This document shows positions 58,341-64,000 of a stretch of DNA of 64,000 nucleotides, piece by piece. A program made the translations under genes and the position numbers. Origin of the DNA: Welwitschia mirabilis (lineage: Eukaryota > Gnetophyta > Gnetopsida > Welwitschiales). Every line of letters starts with the position of its first letter. Position 1 is the first letter of the stretch. Location: NCBI GenBank assembly GCA_051453625.1, contig JBOZIK010000001.1, forward strand, positions 105,666,216-105,730,215, written 5' to 3'. The notes under the pieces were generated by a model, which ran no database searches, was not told the origin of the DNA, and worked only from the letters and a program-made list of their open reading frames with translations.

Positions 58341-59570
58341 AGTTATGAAAGTTACGTAATTTAAAAACCAATCCCTCATAGTTGTAAAACATTAATTAAT
58401 CACTATTATAGTTATAAAACAAATTTCTTAAAAAAAACTAATTAAGTCTAGTAGAACCCATCTGGGAGGTCATGATAGAAAGAAGACACAAAGCCAATTA
58501 AAGGATCATGGAGTAGAGAGTAAAATCTCAAATAAACTCTATTAATAACTAATTAAGTGAGATTCATACTTAGAATTAAGAGCTATCTAATAGGATTAAA
58601 TTACTTCTTTCATGCTCAAAATAACCAAATTGTCCAATGGAGCATGATTTGCAAACATCTCTAGAATAATATTCTGCTTCTAGATGAAACTCTCTTATTA
58701 AATAGATGAATATTCAAAGCTTATGAATAAGGATTCTAAATATAATTATTTTTATCTAATTGAGACAATTATCAAATAGAAGATGAGAGAAAGCAATGAA
58801 ATCATCAAAATGATTCATTTACAAATGTATGAGTGAAAATTAGTAACTAGTGAAGAAGCTATATCATGGCTTCAATAGAAAGAAGAATACTTTACCCTCT
58901 AGAATACACCATTAGAAAGAAGATGTGTCTACACCACTACTTTTCTTATAAGAAATGAATAAGAGTTGTAGCTCCAATGCCAATAAAAATATGATCATAG
59001 CATGACTTGAAGCATTTTCATAGATAAGTTTATAAAGAAGTTCATTCTTGATGATTTTATAAAGGCTCATATGATTTAATTTCAATGTTTATACTTAGAA
59101 AAATATATAGTAGATGAATATTAATCAGGACTCTAAATTCTTATGAAGTATTAGAAGGATTTATTTAAGAAATAGCTTATTAATAGTTTTATTGTCATAC
59201 CTCCACCTAAAGCCTAAAGAATCCTTTGTACTTTAGAAGCTAAATCTATAGAGGATGCTTACAGGAAAACAAAAAACTATTTAAATGTATAAGATAATAG
59301 GTGGTCTAAGAACCATACAGTACATATAATCAGATATACCTCCAATAGGAGAAAGCATCCTCATAAAGAATTCAAAAGTAATATCATCTATTATGAGTGT
59401 AAGAGAATAAGATAGATAGCTAAAAGTTATCCATATAAAGGCTTTGGAACTATACCTTCTACTCATAATCAACTATAAGATAACTATATCTAAGGCCATT
59501 GCAAAAAGAGTATATGTTGTAATCAATATAAGTTTAGTAATAAACTAAGTTTTTGTTTTAGAATTACTAA
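58341..59570 (+). pseudogene. Gypsy element C: gag with CCHC zinc knuckle
   Basis: Plus strand near 59386-59445 reads YYECKRIR then IAKSYPYK. This is C-Y-E-C-G-x-x-G-H-I-A-K-x-C-P with first Cys, His and last Cys changed and one stop. Upstream blocks FIKKFILDDFIKAHMI and LEAKSIEDAYRKTKNYLNV match chromovirus gag (retrotransposon gag fold and the region after it). Heavily broken. Confidence 0.75.
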
Positions 59571-59960
59571 GTTTTATTTCTTGTTTTTTGGTATCATTTT
59601 TAATCAATAATGATGGTTATCATTATTCTGTATTCCCTTTCTTGTTTCAAAAGCTAAATATTACTCCCTTCCAAGGACTTAAATACTTTATAAGAATAGC
59701 AGGAAAAAGTACCTTCTCATGAGATAGAATACAAGCATGGATAACTTTTACAGGTTAGAACCTTAAATTTAGGGATAATTTTATTGTCCTTACCCTTGAT
59801 GACTATGAAGCCATTTTAAGAATGTCTTTTCTGGTTAAGTATAAAATCAGAGTAAATTTTCATCAAAGGACCTTACTAGTTGCATCTTCATTCAGGAACT
59901 AAACACTTAAGAAAAAGGAAGGGAATAAGAATATCTCCTGATCCATTGGAAAACAAATCA
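59571..59960 (+). pseudogene. Gypsy element C: aspartic protease
   Basis: Plus strand LTLDDYEAILRMSFLVKYKI then RVNFHQRTLLV matches the DxxDVVLGMDWLxxxGxxIDxxxRxVxF second half of chromovirus retropepsin. The catalytic DSGA block is not readable. Confidence 0.7.
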
Positions 59961-60079
59961 GAAAGGTGGTAACATAAAGATAGTTAATTCTAGTAATAAT
60001 AAAATAGAAAGGTATATTTTCACAGCATGTTCTTCCAGAAGAATTATAACAATTTACTTAAGTCTTTAAAGAAAATATA

Positions 60080-60920
60080 GCTTTATCATCCAAAAGAAAA
60101 GTAAATCACATCATTCATTTGATTCGTAGAGCATAACCAATAGTAAGGGCCCTATAAAAGTTATTAGTAATGAAGCCTAGTAAGTTAAAACGTTAATGTG
60201 AAAAACTTCTATTCAAAGGAAAAATTTTCCTAAGTATACTTGCTTAAGGTACACTTCATTATTAATTAAGAATAAACAACAAGATATTAATATTATGTAT
60301 TAACTATTAATAGTTAAATAAAGTCATCATACAAAATAAGTATCTTTTACCTAAAAATTGACAATCTTCTAAACTAATTGCAAGGAGTGGAATTCTTTTC
60401 AAAAATTAATATAATATTAGGATATCACCAGATAAGGATTAAATAAGACAATATATATAAAACAACATTTATAACAAGTTGTGGATACTATGAATTTGGG
60501 ATAATACCATTTAGACTTACTAATGCTCTTACAATACTCATGAGTCTAATGAATGATGTTTTTCATTTATATATAGATAAATTTGGGTACTATTTTTAGA
60601 TGATATTTTTGTCTATTAAATAAATAAGAAGACTCATGTGGATTAACTTAGTAAAGTTATACAAGTATTTAAAGATCATAAGTTTAAGGCTAAACTGAGA
60701 AAGTGTGATTTCTTCAAGATTAAAGTAAAGTACTTGGGACACATTATATCTAAATAAGGAATTGTATAACAATCCATAAAGTAATAAAATGTCTTAAGTT
60801 AAAAAAACATAATAGAGGTTTAAAGATTTTTGGGATTAATAAGATTCTATAGAATATTCATTCTAGGATGCTTCTAGTTGATAACTCCACTCACAGACTT
60901 AAAAAAATCTATAGCAACTT
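60080..60920 (+). pseudogene. Gypsy element C: reverse transcriptase
   Basis: Plus strand: FIYR preceding LFLDDIFVY with FLDD intact at 60593-60604 (family YxDDxL/FLDDIL), then FKDHKFKAKLRKCDFFKIKV and KYLGHIISK, matching HxLYAKxSKCEFxxxxVxYLGHxIS. Upstream TMNLGIIPFRLTNALTILMS-like sequence fits MPFGLxNAPATFxxLM in shifted frames. Stops throughout. Confidence 0.9.
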
Positions 60921-61385
60921 TTAATTTTACACTTATATGTAAGAAAGTATTCTTAAAAATAAACATTTAATTAATATTATTATCCTTCTAAAGATTACAG
61001 AGATGAACGAACAATTCATGATTATCACATATGCCTCTACTTAAGGGATTAATGTAGCACTAAGTTAGAAAGAAACCATGATGGCATATGAGTCTAGAAA
61101 ATAAAACCCACATGAAAGAAATTACCTAATTTACATCTTGGAACTATTAGCTATGGTGCATGTTTTAAAAGTTTTATGACATTACTTACTTAGGAGTAAA
61201 TTCCTATTAAATATAGATTATAAGAGGTTAAATTATTTTTAAAGACAACCGTTGTTAAATACAAGACAAATAAGATGAGGAAAATTTTTAAAAGAATATG
61301 ACTTAGATTTCCAATATACACTAGAAAACAAAAATAAGGTAGTTAATTTCTTAAGTGGAATGTGATGAATGCTTATTACTACCAT
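60921..61385 (+). pseudogene. Gypsy element C: RNase H
   Basis: Plus strand FMIITYASTQGINVALSQ, MMAYESRK then NPHERNYLIYILELLAMVHV, LLRSKFLLNID, EYDLDFQYTLENKNKVVNFL. This is the classic order xxTDAS...AYxSRxLxPxExNYxxxxxELLAxVxAL...YxxGKxNxVADxLSR. First catalytic Asp is Tyr. Confidence 0.95.
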
Positions 61386-62640
61386 GACTTCTAATCTTAT
61401 TACATATTTTAAAAAACCCTACCTAATCATCCATTTTTTGAAGAGATATTCCATCTATTATAGGAAGCCCAAAGTATAGAGAGATTTATAATTTCACAAG
61501 ATAATTACTTGTTAAAAACATATAACTATGTATTTTACAAGGTAAATGGAGAAAAGATTGATATATGAAATGCATGAAGTGCCCTATGTAAGTTTAGTAT
61601 GAAATTACCACACTATAAGAAAGTACTATTTCTAGCTAAGAATGAAAGTAGATCTAAAAGAATACACTAAGAACTATCTATCCTATCAACAAGTGAAAGG
61701 AAAATAAAAAAGACTAGTGAGACTTCTTTAATCTATTAGCATATCTAAATGGAAATGTAAAGAAACCATAATTGATTTCATTATAGGTTTATCACTAATT
61801 AAAAAACATGATAACTTCATTTTTGTTTACATTGATATACTAATAAAAATGACCCACTTTATCTCAATTAGAAGTACCAATACTATTAAAAAAAAACAAC
61901 TTTACATTTTACATAAGAATCTTCAAATTCCATGGAGCATTGAAAATCCTTGTTTTAGACTAAAATCCTAAGTTTCTATTAGAATTTTTGCAGAAATTCT
62001 TTCATCATCTCCAAACTAAGATCGGGTCTAGTACTACTTACCACCTTAAAATAGATGGACAAAAAGAGAGGACTAATTAAATCCTAGAGGGAATACTTTG
62101 GTGCTATGTAGTAGGTATTAGAAACTAAGAGAACTACTTGGTGAAATTTACCTACAATCAAACTTTCAGACATTATAATGTTCATATTTTGAAGCCATAT
62201 ATCAAACAAACTATTCCACTCTACTGTTATGATTAAATCCTATACAAAAATAGATAGAAAAGATCAAATTTAAAGTTAAAACTATAAAAGAAATCATAAA
62301 TAAAACTAAGAGGCTACCATAGGTAGCTTAAAATAGATATAAGAAATTCTATGATCAAAACCACTTCAAAAACATCTTTTAAGTAAGGAACCAAATTCTC
62401 TTAAGAGTTAAGCCAAAAATAAGCTTCTTGAATATTGGAAATTTCCACAAGTTCCTTTCTTAATACTATGGTCCATTCAAGAATATAAAGCAAATTAGAG
62501 ACTTAGCTTATCATCTACAAATATCATTAAAGCTATCCTGGATTCATCCAAGATTTCATATCAGTTTGATAAAATCATATTATAAGAATAGAGTTTAAGA
62601 TTATGTACTTGATTAAAAACATACCTTATTGAAACCAAAT
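61386..62640 (+). pseudogene. Gypsy element C: integrase
   Basis: Plus strand: LSYQQVKGK (C-x-x-C zinc finger end, Cys lost), KWKCKETIIDFIIGLSLIKK then HDNFIFVYIDILIKMTHFIS (first Asp block), TTYHLKIDGQKERTN then ILEGILWCYV (AYHPQTDGQSERxNxxLExxLR), FTYNQTFRHYNVHILKPYI, then KKFYDQNHF and LRVKPKISFLN (GPY/F-type C-terminus) and LKLSWIHPRFHISLIKSYYK (KLHPVFHVSxLKxY). All in chromovirus order with many stops. Confidence 0.9.
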
Positions 62641-62790
62641 CTTTCTTTTGACATCTAGCTAGAAGAAGTTCTAGATACCTACACTAGAAAACTCTAGAAT
62701 AAAACCATTATAAAGTTTTAATTAAATGGACATATTGTAATCAAAATACATGGAAGAATAGGAAGTTTGTGAGATATACCTTTCCCCATT
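62641..62790 (+). pseudogene. Gypsy element C: chromodomain-like tail
   Basis: Plus strand LEEVLDTYTRKL then IIKFKLNGH (shifted). This fits P-x-x-I-L-D-x-R-x-R-K-x-R-x-x-x-x-x-x-x-V-K-W-x-G of chromoviruses. Ending is degraded. Confidence 0.55.
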
Positions 62791-62975
62791 TATTCAATTG
62801 AAAATATATTGTATGTTTATTTCTGATTACTCTTAATTAATCATCATGTTAATGAATTTATTATAAAGATAATAATAAAGACTGAAGATGAATAACGAGT
62901 AGAAGCAAGCATAAGTGATCTATTTAATAAAGGGACTTAGCTTTTAGATAAGCTAAGAAATTAAAGAAGAGGAAA

Positions 62976-63399
62976 TGTAATATTTCAAATCGCTTTGTGA
63001 TTAAGTGCTTATATGTTAATTGTAGTTAATATGTAGTTAAGTATAACTACTATATAATGAAGGGATGTAATTGTTAGATTTATAACATTGTATCCCTTCA
63101 TTCTGTTTATAAGCCTATGATGTAAGGTAGAGGTGGATAGACTAGGTGGATGTAACTAATCATAGCCTTGGCTAATTTCCAAGGGTCCTGAGAGGAAAGT
63201 TGGGTTATAGCTCATGCATTTATCTTTAATCACTAGTCTAAGGCTGAAATAAGGCATAGAGGACAAACTGCCATTAGTTAAATATAGAGATACTTAATCT
63301 TTATCCAACTAATGTGTTATCAAATTTCTTATTCTTTAATTTCTAATGTTCCTTATTAAACATGAGTTTAATTTTAATTCAATAATTTGAAACATTATA
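62976..63399 (+). repeat. 3' LTR of gypsy element C (424 bp)
   Basis: TGTAATATTTCAAATCGC to GAAACATTATA, preceded by the purine run GAAGAGGAAA (62966-62975) acting as PPT. Collinear with 45979-46403. Confidence 0.9.
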
Positions 63400-64000
63400 A
63401 CATCTATTTATTTTTAATTTATTATGCATTCAAGATTTATGATAAGAGAATTTTATTAATGATTTATATCTATTTGCAATATTTTTTTCCTAGCCTTTCT
63501 TATTTTCTTTTTCTATTATATTACATTTATATTTCTTTTTAATTTTTATAATTTGATAAGTAAAATTAACTTTTAGAGAATTAATTAATAAGTGGAGAAA
63601 GAAATATGAGTTTTAAAGAGAGTGAGACATCTCAACATATGTTTCTAATATGCTATTTATTTCTCTATTTATCAATTTATATCTTAGATGTCTTATTCTA
63701 ATTGAGATACAATGTTTGAAGTTATAGTACTTATTTCATACTTATGTATCTAATGAACTATGAAGTCATACTAATAGGATAATAGTGATACTATTTCATA
63801 TGCTTTCTACCTTTTAATTTTCTACTCTTACTTTGTTCTTTAAAAATATTATAATTTTCCTATAGTGTCATTTGATTTTAAAATATAATGGTTAATAGAT
63901 TCCAATAATTTTTTGAAATTACTTTTTTCAAGATTACACTTGAAGGATTTTTTAAATTTATAATATTTTCTATCAAAGTTTTCCTATATATAGGTGTATA
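63400..64000. other. AT-rich sequence right of element C
   Basis: No domain, repeat partner or gene recognised. Confidence 0.4.

Noticed and set aside
1-64000. A functional novel biological system (defence, biosynthetic cluster, selfish toxin)
   Set aside because: No operon-like or co-oriented intact gene set exists; all recognisable coding sequence is broken retrotransposon or host-gene fragments.

Overview
This window is plant nuclear DNA, almost all of it ancient, broken LTR retrotransposons stacked inside one another. No intact host gene is visible. Evidence: Ty1/copia and Ty3/gypsy protein domains in correct order on both strands; LTR ends with TG..CA and primer-binding sites for initiator tRNA-Met (TGGTATCARAGC) or the GGCGCC..GGGGA type; polypurine tracts; target-site duplications; and short runs of intron-bearing host-gene sequence. 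A MADS-box exon (17427-17508) resembles gymnosperm AGL6-like genes. The very low GC and near absence of CG over most of 18-64 kb would fit a gnetophyte such as Welwitschia, but that assignment is an inference.

Layout. (1) 1-3.9 kb: diverged copies of a plant-transposon-like extra ORF, each followed by PPT and LTR, giving an internal-LTR-internal-LTR array with assembly gaps. (2) 4.4-8.24 kb, minus: copia element 1 with its 5' LTR at 7871-8243. (3) 8.4-15.9 kb, minus: Tnt1-like copia element 2, split between gag zinc knuckle and protease by copia element 3 (9840-13826, own LTRs). (4) 16.2-17.9 kb: least TE-like part, with MADS-box fragments on both strands and other coding-like debris. (5) 18.2-20.3 kb: an LTR-end/PBS remnant and copia element 4 (minus). 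(6) 23.4-43.5 kb: a large gypsy element D of the non-chromovirus type (5' LTR, gag, protease, integrase tail, 3' LTR). A copia pol relic (element 6, 31.0-32.5 kb) lies inside it, and copia element 5 (38873-42260, 5-bp TSD GTAAT) sits within its 3' LTR. (7) 46.0-63.4 kb: chromovirus-like gypsy element C with both LTRs, a degraded gag-PR-RT-RH-IN-chromodomain order, and two insertions. One is an antisense, intron-containing host-gene fragment (46.77-48.05 kb). The other is a second non-chromovirus gypsy element B (48.8-57.8 kb).

Nothing here works as a functional gene set. The main stories are the nesting order, which gives relative ages; the C-to-T decay, which explains most stop codons seen; and two host-gene fragments, one MADS-box and one unidentified. 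Many assembly gaps (10 N, 100 N and sized runs) interrupt the sequence, and some flanking duplications may be assembly artefacts.
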